Positions 46,417 through 54,868 of a stretch of 64,000 nt of DNA are shown piece after piece. Each line of letters opens with the position of its first letter. The first letter of the stretch is position 1. The position numbers and the translations under genes are program-made. Under the pieces are notes generated by a model. It did not search any database. It was not told the origin of the DNA and worked only from the letters and a program-made list of their open reading frames with translations. This stretch comes from Kaistella palustris DSM 21579 (GTDB lineage: Bacteria > Bacteroidota > Bacteroidia > Flavobacteriales > Weeksellaceae), in NCBI RefSeq assembly GCF_000422265.1, contig NZ_KE383812.1:262091-326090 (forward strand), in the 5' to 3' direction.

Positions 46417-46869
46417 ACTCATTTGGGCAGACATTTGACGTTGTCGAATGCGCCTTTTAAATTTTTTTATGGCAGACATTTCCGTCTGAGTTTATCCTGA
46501 GCTTGTCGAAGGACTCCCGCTTTTTTAATTGCTGGCTTCGACAGGCTCAGCCACCAATTAAAAAGAGCTCCACTCAGGCCGGGCTGCAGATCAGTTATCA
46601 TAAAAAACTTGTTATTAAAAGCAAATATCTGTAATTAGCAATAGATTACATTCTTTGCGAACATTGCTAAGTGAAATTGAAGATTCGACGAAGTCAAACG
46701 CCTTTGCGAACGTAATTAAAAGCATGTAGTTAAAGAGAACTTTGCGCCCTTTGCGTTAAAATTTTTATTAGTTAAAAACGGAAATACAAATTAAAATTCG
46801 AAGAAATTCGAGAAATCAAAACATCAAAATGAAACCGCAAGGTTCCATAACAAAAAAGTAAAAATCCTC
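46417..46869 (+). repeat. Repeat-bearing gap between the two transketolase genes
   Basis: CCTGAGCTTGTCGAAG (46496-46511) and CTTCGACAGGCTCAG (46536-46550) form an inverted repeat, a motif known as a common intergenic palindrome in several phyla; an outer TTTTTTAATTG/CAATTAAAAAG pairing extends it. GGCAGACATTT occurs twice (from 46426 and 46471). Further right, CTTTGCGAAC and CTTTGCGCCCTTTGCG phrases repeat. No gene is seen. Confidence 0.65.
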
Positions 46870-47817
46870 ATGAAATATACTTATACAGAACAAAAAGATA
46901 CAAGAAGCGGATTCGGCGCTGGATTAGCAGAATTGGCAGATAAAAACCCAAATGTCGTAGCACTTTGTGCAGACCTTATCGGATCTTTGAAAATGGAGAA
47001 ATTCATTGAAAAAGCACCGGAACGTTTTTTCCAGGTCGGGATTGCTGAAGCCAACATGATGGGAATCGCAGCCGGTTTAACCATCAACGGAAAAATTCCT
47101 TTTACCGGAACTTTCGCCAACTTCTCTACTTCAAGAGTTTATGACCAGATTCGTCAGTCAATCGCTTACTCCAATAAAAATGTAAAAATTTGTGCTTCCC
47201 ATGCAGGATTAACTCTGGGTGAAGATGGCGCAACACACCAGGTTTTAGAAGACATCGGAATGATGAAAATGCTTCCCGGAATGACTGTGATCAACACTTG
47301 TGATTACAACCAAACCAAAGCAGCAACATTGGCAATCGCAGATTTCGAAGGACCGGTTTATTTAAGATTCGGACGACCGGTTGTTCCGGTATTCATTCCG
47401 GAAGATATGCCTTTCGAAATCGGAAAAGGAATTATGCTTCAGGAAGGAACCGACGTCACCATCGTAGCAACCGGACATTTAGTTTGGGAATCTTTATTGG
47501 CAGCAGATGCTTTAGAGAAAGAAGGAATTTCTTGTGAAGTCATCAACATTCACACGATCAAACCTTTAGACGAAGAAATCATTTTAAAATCGGTAGAAAA
47601 AACAGGAAGAATCGTAACAGCCGAAGAACACAACTACATCGGTGGATTAGGCGAATCCGTTGCCGGAATGTTGTCCAGAAAAAGACCAACCATCCAGGAA
47701 TTCGTAGCTGTAAATGACACTTTTGGAGAATCTGCAACCCCAGCAGAATTAATGAAGAAATACGGAATTGATTCGGATGCGGTACAAGCAGCGGTGAAAA
47801 GGATTATGAAGAGATAA
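46870..47817 (+). CDS. tktB: Transketolase, C-terminal subunit
   Basis: 315 residues with the pyrimidine-binding TPP domain (FFQVGIAEANMMGIAAGL, ASHAGLTLGEDGATHQ) and the transketolase C-terminal domain (TAEEHNYIGGLGE). Pairs with the N-terminal subunit 453 bases upstream. Composition looks more A/T-rich than in the first half, which may point to different histories or local rearrangement. Confidence 0.94.
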   Translation: MKYTYTEQKDTRSGFGAGLAELADKNPNVVALCADLIGSLKMEKFIEKAPERFFQVGIAEANMMGIAAGLTINGKIPFTGTFANFSTSRVYDQIRQSIAYSNKNVKICASHAGLTLGEDGATHQVLEDIGMMKMLPGMTVINTCDYNQTKAATLAIADFEGPVYLRFGRPVVPVFIPEDMPFEIGKGIMLQEGTDVTIVATGHLVWESLLAADALEKEGISCEVINIHTIKPLDEEIILKSVEKTGRIVTAEEHNYIGGLGESVAGMLSRKRPTIQEFVAVNDTFGESATPAELMKKYGIDSDAVQAAVKRIMKR

Positions 47818-47868
47818 TTTCAAAAAGACGAAGAGATGATAGATCGCTACGCTTTTAGAAAATAGACC

Positions 47869-47897
47869 AATCCACTGATGATTTCAGTGGATTTTTT
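47869..47897 (+). terminator. Terminator of the transketolase C-terminal gene
   Basis: AATCCACTGA (47869-47878) pairs with TCAGTGGATT (47884-47893), followed by T residues. Confidence 0.88.
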
Positions 47898-48050
47898 TGT
47901 AAAACATTTCCAGTTAACTATTATACCCCACGCTGCCGCACGAATCCTTTCGTGTGGTTTTTAGAATTTAAAAATTTTAAAAGGTAAATTTAGAAGTTTT
48001 GATTTTTCAAAATTTAAATTATGTAAATTTGAATTAAATATTTGGACAAA

Positions 48051-48293
48051 ATGAATTTAGAAGCACGTAAAATATCACTGGTTCAGGAGTTTTTGAGAAC
48101 TGATAACGAAAAGTTGATCGCTGCTTTAGAAAATTTACTTTACAAAACAAAAACTGAATTTTTTGAAGAGAATTTGAAACCAATGTCTTTGGCAGATTTC
48201 AATAAAGAAATTGATAAAGCCATCAATGATGACGAAAACAATCGTCTTATTCCAGCAGAAGATCTAAAGGAAAAAATCCAGAAATGGAATTAG
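48051..48293 (+). CDS. Antitoxin-like protein of a broken toxin-antitoxin pair
   Basis: 80 residues from ATG 48051 (MNLEARKISLVQEF). All-helical, with KPMSLADFNKEIDKAINDDENNR, the pattern of RelB/ParD-like addiction antitoxins in Bacteroidota. The end overlaps the toxin start ATG (48284) by 10 bases, the usual TA coupling. The toxin is decayed, so the antitoxin has lost its partner here. Confidence 0.75.
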   Translation: MNLEARKISLVQEFLRTDNEKLIAALENLLYKTKTEFFEENLKPMSLADFNKEIDKAINDDENNRLIPAEDLKEKIQKWN

Positions 48294-48601
48294 AATTTTT
48301 ATGGACTCAATTTGCAAAAGACAAACTGCAGGATATTTCTGATTACTACAAGGTAAAGTAGGAACTAAAACTTCAAGAATAGTAACTACAGAAGCGTTGA
48401 CCCGCCAATCAATTTAAATAAGAATCCCAGAATTAGGCCGAAGAGGAGTTGTTGAAAGACCGCTTACCGGAATTTAGACCTTTGGTATCAACAAATTACA
48501 AAATAATCTGTTACATCAATTTTGAAACGAAGAGAATTGTTATTGCAAATGTTTTTGATGTAAGACAAAATCCTGAAAAACTACAGAAAACAAAATATTA
48601 A
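48284..48601 (+). pseudogene. ParE/RelE-type toxin, frameshifted
   Basis: Translation in pieces gives a complete-looking ParE: frame from ATG 48284 reads MELEFLWTQFAKDKLQDIS, then after a shift VGTKTSRIVTTEALTRQS, PELGRRGVVERPL, and in another frame LPEFRPLVSTNYKIICYI and VFDVRQNPEKL ending at 48601. Stops or frame changes interrupt it at least twice (about 48360 and 48420-48460). The toxin is therefore inactive. Confidence 0.8.
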
Positions 48602-48775
48602 AACCCTGCAGCTCGAACCCGATTCCATTTAGGTTAGCCTTGTCAGGGATCCCCAATCCTTTCAAATCTGTAATTGTAAACCGAAACGCTTCGCAAAAAA
48701 GCCGACAGAATTCGAATTCAAAAATTGAATTTGATAAAATATACTTTGCCAAAGCTCATTTCTAATTTCCCGCCG

Positions 48776-48783
48776 TACTTTTG
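48776..48783 (+). promoter_or_regulatory. -7 box of the calcium exchanger gene
   Basis: TACTTTTG, 17 bases before the ATG at 48801. No -33 element at normal spacing. Confidence 0.5.
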
Positions 48784-48800
48784 CTTTCTAAAACTTCTTT

Positions 48801-49820
48801 ATGGAGCTCGCCATTCCCTTCAACTACAGCATTTGGATTTTTATTGCTTCCGTGGTTTTGCTGTGGCATTTCAGCAAAAAACTTTCTTCCGTTGTTAATT
48901 TTATCGATGATCAGTTCAGGCTGGGAAGTTCTTTTGGCGGCACCATAATTTTATCGGTCGTCACCAATCTGCCCGAAATTGCCATTACCATCAGCGGCGC
49001 TCTGAAAGGAAATATTGATCTGGCAGTGGGTAATATTCTTGGCGGTATTGTAATCCAGTCCATGCTTCTGGTTCTTTTTGATTTTGCTTCCCGCAAAGAA
49101 AAAGCGCCACTGAGTACGCTGGTAAGCAACAAAGCCAGTATTGTTCAGGGACTATTTCTGATCATCATTCTCGTGCTCGTTATTTTAGGGAAAGAGATTA
49201 CATCTTCAGGTTTAATTTTCCGGACCACACCGCCGGAACTGCTGATCTTGATTTCCTGGATCACCGGCATCATCATCCTGAAAAAAGTACAGCCTAAAAA
49301 AGAACCTGCAGTAATTAAAAACGCAAAATCCAGCCAGAATAAAATGACGCGCAGATCCGCCATCGTCTGGCTCATAGGAATCTCAGCGGTCATATTGGTG
49401 TTTGGTGTTCTGCTGGAAGATACCGGAAACACCATTGCGGCAAAGTTTGGGATGAATGGTTTGATCTTCGGTGCCACCGTTCTTGCCTTCGTCACGTCGC
49501 TGCCTGAAATTTCAAGCGGACTGGCCTTCGTGAAACAGAAAACTTATCAGCCGATCATCAGTGATATATTTGGCGGAAATGCCTTTCTCCCGGTTTTATT
49601 TTTAGCCGCGACGGTGATCACCAATAAACCGATTCTGCCGAAAGCAAAAAATGTCGATCTCTATCTGACGGTGATTGCCATTCTGATTACTTCAATTTAT
49701 TTGATTGGGATGGTTTTGAAAATACCGCGCCGCAAAAGGGGTTTGGGTATTGATTCCTGGATCGTTTTAGGCCTTTATATTCTCTCGGTTTTGGGGATGG
49801 TGTTTGCGCTGCGAACCTGA
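48801..49820 (+). CDS. Calcium/sodium antiporter, CaCA family
   Basis: 339 residues with about ten helices in two inverted halves. The alpha repeats are visible: TNLPEIAITISGALKGNIDLAVGN cut by loops and TSLPEISSGLAF ... SDIFGGNAF. It exchanges calcium for sodium or protons. The start is preceded by a -7 box at 48776. It stands alone. Confidence 0.9.
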   Translation: MELAIPFNYSIWIFIASVVLLWHFSKKLSSVVNFIDDQFRLGSSFGGTIILSVVTNLPEIAITISGALKGNIDLAVGNILGGIVIQSMLLVLFDFASRKEKAPLSTLVSNKASIVQGLFLIIILVLVILGKEITSSGLIFRTTPPELLILISWITGIIILKKVQPKKEPAVIKNAKSSQNKMTRRSAIVWLIGISAVILVFGVLLEDTGNTIAAKFGMNGLIFGATVLAFVTSLPEISSGLAFVKQKTYQPIISDIFGGNAFLPVLFLAATVITNKPILPKAKNVDLYLTVIAILITSIYLIGMVLKIPRRKRGLGIDSWIVLGLYILSVLGMVFALRT

Positions 49821-49991
49821 AAAAGCCGCCGCCAATTTTTTTTGAACATTTCTAAGAAATCAGTTCTGGAAGGTCTTCGCTAAAAAGTAATTAAATTTCT
49901 GGCCGTTTAAGCTCAGTTTCAAAAAATCACTTTTAAAAGATATATTTTAAAATCGCTAATTTTATAATCCTCAATTTCTGAAAACGCTCCT

Positions 49992-50525
49992 ATGTCAACT
50001 CCTGAAAAACCTGTACTGTACACCATCGGTCATTCCACGCGAACGATCGAAGAATTTCTGGACCTGCTTTTTTCATTTGACATTAAAATTCTTGCCGATA
50101 TACGCAGGCTGCCGGGCTCACGAAAGTTTCCACAGTTCGATCAGGATCAGCTGAAAAAATCCCTGGAGGAAAACGGGATCGAATATATTTATCTGGAAGA
50201 TCTTGGTGGCCGGCGAAAACCTTCCGCAAAGTCGGTGAATACCGTTTGGCGCAACAAATCGTTTCAGGCGTACGCCGACTATATGGAAACTGATACTTTC
50301 GCCGAAGGTGCTGCAGAACTTGCGGTACTGGCTGCAGAAAAACCGACCGTCATCATGTGTTCGGAGGCGGTTTGGTGGCGTTGTCACCGCTCGATGGTGG
50401 CAGATTATTTTAAAGCAAAAGGCTGGGAAGTCCTGCACATCATGGCGCTTGGGAAAGCGACCGAGCATCCGTATACTTCACCGGCAAGAGTTGTTGGAGA
50501 TCAGGTTTTTTACACTGAAAAATAG
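49992..50525 (+). CDS. DUF488 family protein
   Basis: 177 residues. Family landmarks: LYTIGHSTRTIEEFLDLL, ADIRRLPGSRKFPQF, YLEDLGGRRK and the CSEAVWWRCHRSMVADY block. DUF488 proteins are of unknown biochemical function. The gene is followed 5 bases later by a DUF2945 gene, so the two are co-transcribed, which hints at a shared role. Confidence 0.92.
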   Translation: MSTPEKPVLYTIGHSTRTIEEFLDLLFSFDIKILADIRRLPGSRKFPQFDQDQLKKSLEENGIEYIYLEDLGGRRKPSAKSVNTVWRNKSFQAYADYMETDTFAEGAAELAVLAAEKPTVIMCSEAVWWRCHRSMVADYFKAKGWEVLHIMALGKATEHPYTSPARVVGDQVFYTEK

Positions 50526-50530
50526 AAAAA

Positions 50531-50752
50531 ATGGCTGCAGAACTTAAAATTGGTGATGAAGTGACCTGGAATTCCCAGTTTGGGCTCATCACTGGCAAAA
50601 GCGTTAAAAAGCATACCGCCGACTTTGAATTTATGGGTCGGCAACGTCGCGCCTCGGCAGATGATCCGCAATACGAAGTTCAAAGTTTTAAAACAGGAAA
50701 ACTCGCGGCACACAAACCCTCAGCCTTAAAAAAATCAGGAGGTTCAGCGTAA
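50531..50752 (+). CDS. DUF2945 (HVA1, Tudor-like) protein, copy 1
   Basis: 73 residues. KIGDEVTWNSQFGLITGKSVKKHT ... DDPQYEVQSFKTGKLAAHKPSALKK is the complete DUF2945 pattern, an SH3/Tudor-like fold of unknown role. Paralogue of the protein at 51251 and of the remnant at 50981. Coupled to DUF488. Confidence 0.9.
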   Translation: MAAELKIGDEVTWNSQFGLITGKSVKKHTADFEFMGRQRRASADDPQYEVQSFKTGKLAAHKPSALKKSGGSA

Positions 50753-50980
50753 ACCTGCATCATCTTTATGCACTGTAACCACCGACACAAATTTATAAAA
50801 CATAAGATTTAGTCCGTTTAGCAAGGTGTTTTTTAAATTTTTTTACTTATGAACTTCAAAAAATAATGCTGAATTAACCTTGACAAGGTTTTTTAAAAAG
50901 AAAGTTTCAAAAAGAAAGTTCAATAAACTCTGTAAAAGATTTAAAATTAGACAAAGTGCAAAAACCTCCTTAAAAAATAG
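50753..50980 (+). repeat. AT-rich gap with an AACCTTGACAAGGTT palindrome
   Basis: The 498 bases between the two intact DUF2945 genes hold four copies of this 15-base palindrome: 50876-50890, 51059-51073, 51077-51091 and 51154-51168 (two bases vary in the centre of the second). Only the first lies in this segment. No gene is seen in it. Confidence 0.7.
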
Positions 50981-51076
50981 ATGATTTAAACTAAATTTAA
51001 AGTCGGCGAAAAAGTAAAATGCGATTCTGAAGCCGCAAAAGTTCAAGGAACAATCGATAACCTTGTCAAGGTTTGA
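50981..51076 (+). pseudogene. Decayed DUF2945 copy cut by a repeat
   Basis: An ATG at 50981 is stopped after one codon by TAA, but the same frame then reads TKFKVGEKVKCDSEAAKVQGTI, matching KFKTGDKVSWNSETGKVSGTI of the intact copy at 51251. The similarity ends at the Ile where AACCTTGTCAAGGTT (51059-51073) begins, and a stop follows. Confidence 0.75.
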
Positions 51077-51210
51077 AACCTTGACAAGGTTGCGCAAGAA
51101 GAAAAAGAGGTGAATTTAAAATACGAGGATTTCATAACTATGTCAGGATTTGGAACCTTGACAAGGTTGTGCAAGAAGAAACGAGATCGGCTTAAAATAC
51201 GAGGATTTCA
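51075..51210 (+). repeat. Two ~60-base direct repeats
   Basis: 51075-51134 and 51152-51210 share the palindrome AACCTTGACAAGGTT, GCAAGAAGAAA and the end TTAAAATACGAGGATTTCA, 77 bases apart. They lie between the decayed DUF2945 copy and the intact copy 2. Confidence 0.8.
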
Positions 51211-51214
51211 GCTC

Positions 51215-51222
51215 TACATTTG
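51215..51222 (+). promoter_or_regulatory. -7 box of DUF2945 copy 2
   Basis: TACATTTG, 28 bases before the ATG at 51251. Confidence 0.5.
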
Positions 51223-51250
51223 AATTATTAATTCAGTAAGAAATAACAAA

Positions 51251-51466
51251 ATGGAAAAAAAATTTAAAACCGGCGACAAAGTGAGCTGGAACTCCGAAAC
51301 CGGCAAAGTTTCCGGGACCATCATTAAAGTGCATACCAAAGATTTCGATTACAAAGGTTACACGCACCACGCCACAGAAGACGATCCGCAGTACGAAATC
51401 AAAAGCAGCAAAACCGATCATATCGCTGCACACAAGGGTTCGGCTTTAACGAAAACAAAAGATTAA
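51251..51466 (+). CDS. DUF2945 (HVA1, Tudor-like) protein, copy 2
   Basis: 71 residues. KFKTGDKVSWNSETGKVSGTIIKVHT ... EDDPQYEIKSSKTDHIAAHKGSAL matches copy 1 throughout, roughly half identical by eye. Function unknown. A LysR gene follows 8 bases later, but that may be accidental. Confidence 0.9.
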   Translation: MEKKFKTGDKVSWNSETGKVSGTIIKVHTKDFDYKGYTHHATEDDPQYEIKSSKTDHIAAHKGSALTKTKD

Positions 51467-51474
51467 AAAATAAT

Positions 51475-52356
51475 ATGTTCGATTACCGGCTCAAGGTTTT
51501 TTATACCGTGGCACTGCGCCTGAGTTTTACCAAAGCGGCTGAGGAACTCAGTATTTCGCAACCCGCGGTCACCCGGCACATCAGGGAAATCGAAAACCAG
51601 CTCGCCACCAAACTTTTCGACCGCAACGGCACCACCATACAGCTCACCGCCAGCGGCAATGCACTATTCGCTTACGCTGAAAAAATCCGTAATCTCAGCC
51701 GTGATCTGGAATTTACCATTTCCGAACTGAACAATAAGAAAACAGGGCGGCTCAAGATTGGCGCGAGTACCACTATTGCGCAGTATATTCTGCCCGAAAT
51801 CCTCGCAAATTTTAAATCACGCTATCCGGAAATCAACCTGGAACTGGCCACACACAACACCGAAGACATAACGGCCTTGCTGAAAAATGGGCGCATCGAT
51901 TTGGGCCTCGTCGAAGGTGAGTCGCAGTCGTCGCTTTTTGAATATACTGTTTTCAAAGCCGATGAGATCGTGCTCGTTTGCAAATCCGGTCATCCGCTTG
52001 CTGACCAGGAACTTTCCCTTGCCAACCTTTCCAGTATTGAATTTGTGGTTCGCGAACCCGGCTCCGGCACACAGGAGTTTATACAGAACCAACTGAAAAA
52101 ATCCGGTGTCGAACTTCATCAGTTAAAAATCGCGATGCAGTTAGGCAGCAGCGAAAGCATTAAGAATTATCTGCTTCATTCGGAAAGTATGGCTTTTCTT
52201 TCTGTAAATACTGTTCTTCAGGAACTTAAAAATAAACAGCTCAGCGTGGTAAAGGTCATTGATTTTCAGATCAAACGGAATTTCCATTTTATTACTTTAA
52301 AGGGCGAACACTCAGAACTCATCAGTCTGTTTCAAAAATTCGTTGGTTATAACTAA
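51475..52356 (+). CDS. LysR family transcriptional regulator
   Basis: 293 residues. The N-terminal winged helix-turn-helix (LSFTKAAEELSISQPAVTRHIREIE, about 15-40) is followed by a periplasmic-binding-protein-like effector domain. It lies before the YeiH-type exporter on the same strand, as the YeiE-YeiH pair is divergent in E. coli. Probable controller of that gene. Confidence 0.93.
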   Translation: MFDYRLKVFYTVALRLSFTKAAEELSISQPAVTRHIREIENQLATKLFDRNGTTIQLTASGNALFAYAEKIRNLSRDLEFTISELNNKKTGRLKIGASTTIAQYILPEILANFKSRYPEINLELATHNTEDITALLKNGRIDLGLVEGESQSSLFEYTVFKADEIVLVCKSGHPLADQELSLANLSSIEFVVREPGSGTQEFIQNQLKKSGVELHQLKIAMQLGSSESIKNYLLHSESMAFLSVNTVLQELKNKQLSVVKVIDFQIKRNFHFITLKGEHSELISLFQKFVGYN

Positions 52357-52367
52357 TGGTTATAGCC
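52345..52367 (+). promoter_or_regulatory. Possible LysR operator before the YeiH-type gene
   Basis: Two near-identical GGTTATA(A/G)C units (52345-52353 and 52358-52367) overlap the LysR stop and precede the exporter start. GTTATAAC is a self-complementary core. Binding by the adjacent LysR is inference. Confidence 0.35.
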
Positions 52368-52403
52368 AAAAACAAAATATGATGAAAATATGAATAGTAA
52401 ATT

Positions 52404-53366
52404 GTGGAAATTTGCAGAAGTAAAATCATCCAACTATGCAGTCTGCCCAATCGAATTTCAAAAAAGATCATATTTTTTGTCCTGGTTTTGTTTTGTCTCT
52501 CCCCGTTTGCGTCGTCGCCGGTTGCGCTGGCTTCGGGAATTGCCTTCACGATAATTATTGGAAATCCTTACGAGCAAAATGTTCAGAGATATATTCATCT
52601 TCTGCTGCAGATTTCGATCGTCGGTTTAGGCTTTGGCCTTAAGCTGGATGAAGCCCTGCATGCGGGAAAGACCGGCGTGATCCTCACCGTTTTAAGCATT
52701 ACCACGGTAATGGTTTTAGGTTATCTGCTGGGGAAACTCTTTAAAATCGAACGGCCGCTTTCTTACCTCATTTCCGTGGGAACTGCAATCTGCGGTGGCA
52801 GCGCGATTGCTGCAGTTTCGCCCATAATCAAACCGAGCACCAAGCAGATATCGCTTGCTTTGGCAATTGTATTTACGCTGAATTCCGTGGCTCTGTTTAT
52901 TTATCCGCCGCTCGGGCATCTTTTAAAACTGACTCAGGAACAGTTCGGTCTGTGGTGCGCCATCGGGATTCACGATACCAGTTCGGTGGTAGGTGCTGCC
53001 AGTAAATATGGTGATGTGGCGCTGAAGGTAGCAACTACAGTTAAACTGTCGCGCGCACTTTGGATTATTCCAATGTCGCTGCTTACCATGTTTTTTTTCA
53101 AGACTAAAGGAGCTAAAGTGAAAATCCCATATTTCATCGGCTATTTTATTCTTGCGATTCTCCTTAATACCTATGTTCCAATATTCGGCGGATTGAGTGC
53201 TGTAGCCACTACTGCGGCGAAGGCCGGTCTTAATTTAACGCTGTTCTTTATCGGTTCCACCATCTCGGTACAAACTTTAAAAACAATCAGCTGGAAACCT
53301 TTGGCTCTGGCGATGATCTTATGGATCACCATCAGTGTGGGCAGTCTGTTGCTGATTATGAAATAA
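52404..53366 (+). CDS. YeiH/UPF0324 family putative sulfate exporter
   Basis: 320 residues with about ten membrane helices. Family blocks: GLGFGLKLDEALHAG, GTAICGGSAIAAVSPI, GIHDTSSVVGAASKYG and a C-terminal helical pair. In-frame start is GTG 52404; no ATG lies in frame and a stop sits at 52398, so a rare start (GTG or ATT at 52401) is needed. Homologues export sulfite/sulfate-like ions; substrate inferred. Confidence 0.88.
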   Translation: MEICRSKIIQLCSLPNRISKKIIFFVLVLFCLSPFASSPVALASGIAFTIIIGNPYEQNVQRYIHLLLQISIVGLGFGLKLDEALHAGKTGVILTVLSITTVMVLGYLLGKLFKIERPLSYLISVGTAICGGSAIAAVSPIIKPSTKQISLALAIVFTLNSVALFIYPPLGHLLKLTQEQFGLWCAIGIHDTSSVVGAASKYGDVALKVATTVKLSRALWIIPMSLLTMFFFKTKGAKVKIPYFIGYFILAILLNTYVPIFGGLSAVATTAAKAGLNLTLFFIGSTISVQTLKTISWKPLALAMILWITISVGSLLLIMK

Positions 53367-53524
53367 ATTTCTGCCGCCATCGACTTTAATTTTATTGCTT
53401 TTTATTTCCTTTAATGACTTATTTCGGATTTCAGTAAATTTGCAGTACATCTTCAGATTTTAATTTCCATCAACGGAAAAATTTCTGAAAAGCACTCCAC
53501 CTTTATTTACGCAAAAAAATCCCT

Positions 53525-54805
53525 TTGGAAAGAAAAAAGATAGTAACCCAACATTACCTGCGTCTGATCGCTGCTTCTGCCATGGTCGGTCTTGGCAGCG
53601 CGCTGCTGGCTTTTGGCCTGAAACACCTGACCGAATATTTCGAACATCACATTTTCAATACAGTACGTTCCACCAACGCCGTGCTTTTTATAGTTCTCCC
53701 AACAATAGGAATTACAGCGATTTATTATCTGCGGAAATACGCCTTTAAAAACAGAAGGAATAAAGGAATTACCGAAATTTATAAAACCCTGGACCAGCGG
53801 AAAGATCACCTGCCGCTTTTTAAAATTCCTTCGCATTTTATCAATGGATTTCTCACGGTGATATTCGGGGGCTCTACAGGTGTTGAAGTTTCTACGGTGG
53901 TCGCTACGGCCACGCTCGGGAATTATGCCTATGAGAAGGAGTTCTCGGCGAAGATGTATAAGCGTGAACTTATTTGCGCCGGAGTTGTGGCTGGTGTCGC
54001 GGTTTTGTTTACAAGTCCTATTGCGGGCTGGCTTTTTGCTCTTGAAGTTATTGCGCGCAAGATGCGTACTTCCCTTGTCATTTCGTGCACTGCTTCTGCG
54101 GCCGTAAGCTGGATCTTCATTAAATTTTTCGATTCCGAAAGAATTCTTTCCCACGCGGTGCTCAACTGGACTTATGCCGCACTGCCCTTCTTTTTGATCC
54201 TCAGCATTTTAGGAGGTATTCTGTCTGTTTATTTTACTTTTCTGGTGACGAGAATGAAGCGCCTTTTCTCTAATATTACCAATAATTTTCTACGTGTGAA
54301 TATTGGTGCGGTTGCGGTCGGAAGTCTGATCTATTTCTTTCCCGCGTTATATGGTGACAGTTATCACGGTTTGCGCGAGGTGCTGCAACATCCCACAGAA
54401 CTGCCGGCAATTTCTTTTATTTTCCTGTTAACCGTCGCCATTCTGAAACCGCTGGCGGCATCTTTAACTCTCGGTGCCGGTGGGGACGGTGGTGTTTTCG
54501 CGCCGAGTATTATCGGCGGGGCTTTTTTAGGACTTGCTGTAGCGTGGATCGCGAATACCTATTTCGGCACCAACCTTATTCCGGTGAACTTTGCTTTGGT
54601 TGGTGCGGCAGTTACTTTATCGGCGTCTTTGTACGCACCATTTACGTCTGTATTTCTTATCTGCAATCTTTTGCCTGATGGTTTTGTACTGTTTCTGCCA
54701 ATATTGGTTTGCTGCCTGATTTCGCACCGGTTTGCAAAGATTCTTTTGCCTTACAATGTATATACCTACGATTTCTGGCTGCAGACAAAAAACGGCACTG
54801 TCTGA
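53525..54805 (+). CDS. ClC family chloride channel/antiporter
   Basis: 426 residues, ten or more helices. The filter region GGSTGVEVSTV (Glu121 in the position of the gating glutamate) and the late GGDGGVFAPSIIGGAF are typical; the RNKGITEIYKTL stretch takes the place of the GSGIPE loop. The start is TTG 53525 (no in-frame ATG before residue 20). No CBS domain at the end. It probably exchanges chloride or fluoride; which one is not visible. Confidence 0.9.
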   Translation: MERKKIVTQHYLRLIAASAMVGLGSALLAFGLKHLTEYFEHHIFNTVRSTNAVLFIVLPTIGITAIYYLRKYAFKNRRNKGITEIYKTLDQRKDHLPLFKIPSHFINGFLTVIFGGSTGVEVSTVVATATLGNYAYEKEFSAKMYKRELICAGVVAGVAVLFTSPIAGWLFALEVIARKMRTSLVISCTASAAVSWIFIKFFDSERILSHAVLNWTYAALPFFLILSILGGILSVYFTFLVTRMKRLFSNITNNFLRVNIGAVAVGSLIYFFPALYGDSYHGLREVLQHPTELPAISFIFLLTVAILKPLAASLTLGAGGDGGVFAPSIIGGAFLGLAVAWIANTYFGTNLIPVNFALVGAAVTLSASLYAPFTSVFLICNLLPDGFVLFLPILVCCLISHRFAKILLPYNVYTYDFWLQTKNGTV

Positions 54806-54810
54806 AAATA

Positions 54811-54846
54811 GAAATCCACTCCGGCAAAAAACCGGAATGGACTTCA
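54811..54846. terminator. Convergent terminator between ClC and ric
   Basis: TCCACTCCGG (54815-54824) pairs with CCGGAATGGA (54832-54841), one mismatch; no long T tract follows on the plus strand. Confidence 0.5.
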
Positions 54847-54868
54847 GTAAAAAAACAGAAAATTTAGT

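Noticed and set aside
46496..46550. Rho-independent terminator after the transketolase N-terminal gene
   Set aside because: The inverted repeat is long and spaced, lacks a following T run and matches a widespread intergenic palindrome, so it is listed as a repeat.
53507..54154. 215-residue minus-strand frame over the ClC gene
   Set aside because: Antisense shadow of a clear membrane transporter; low-complexity charged product.
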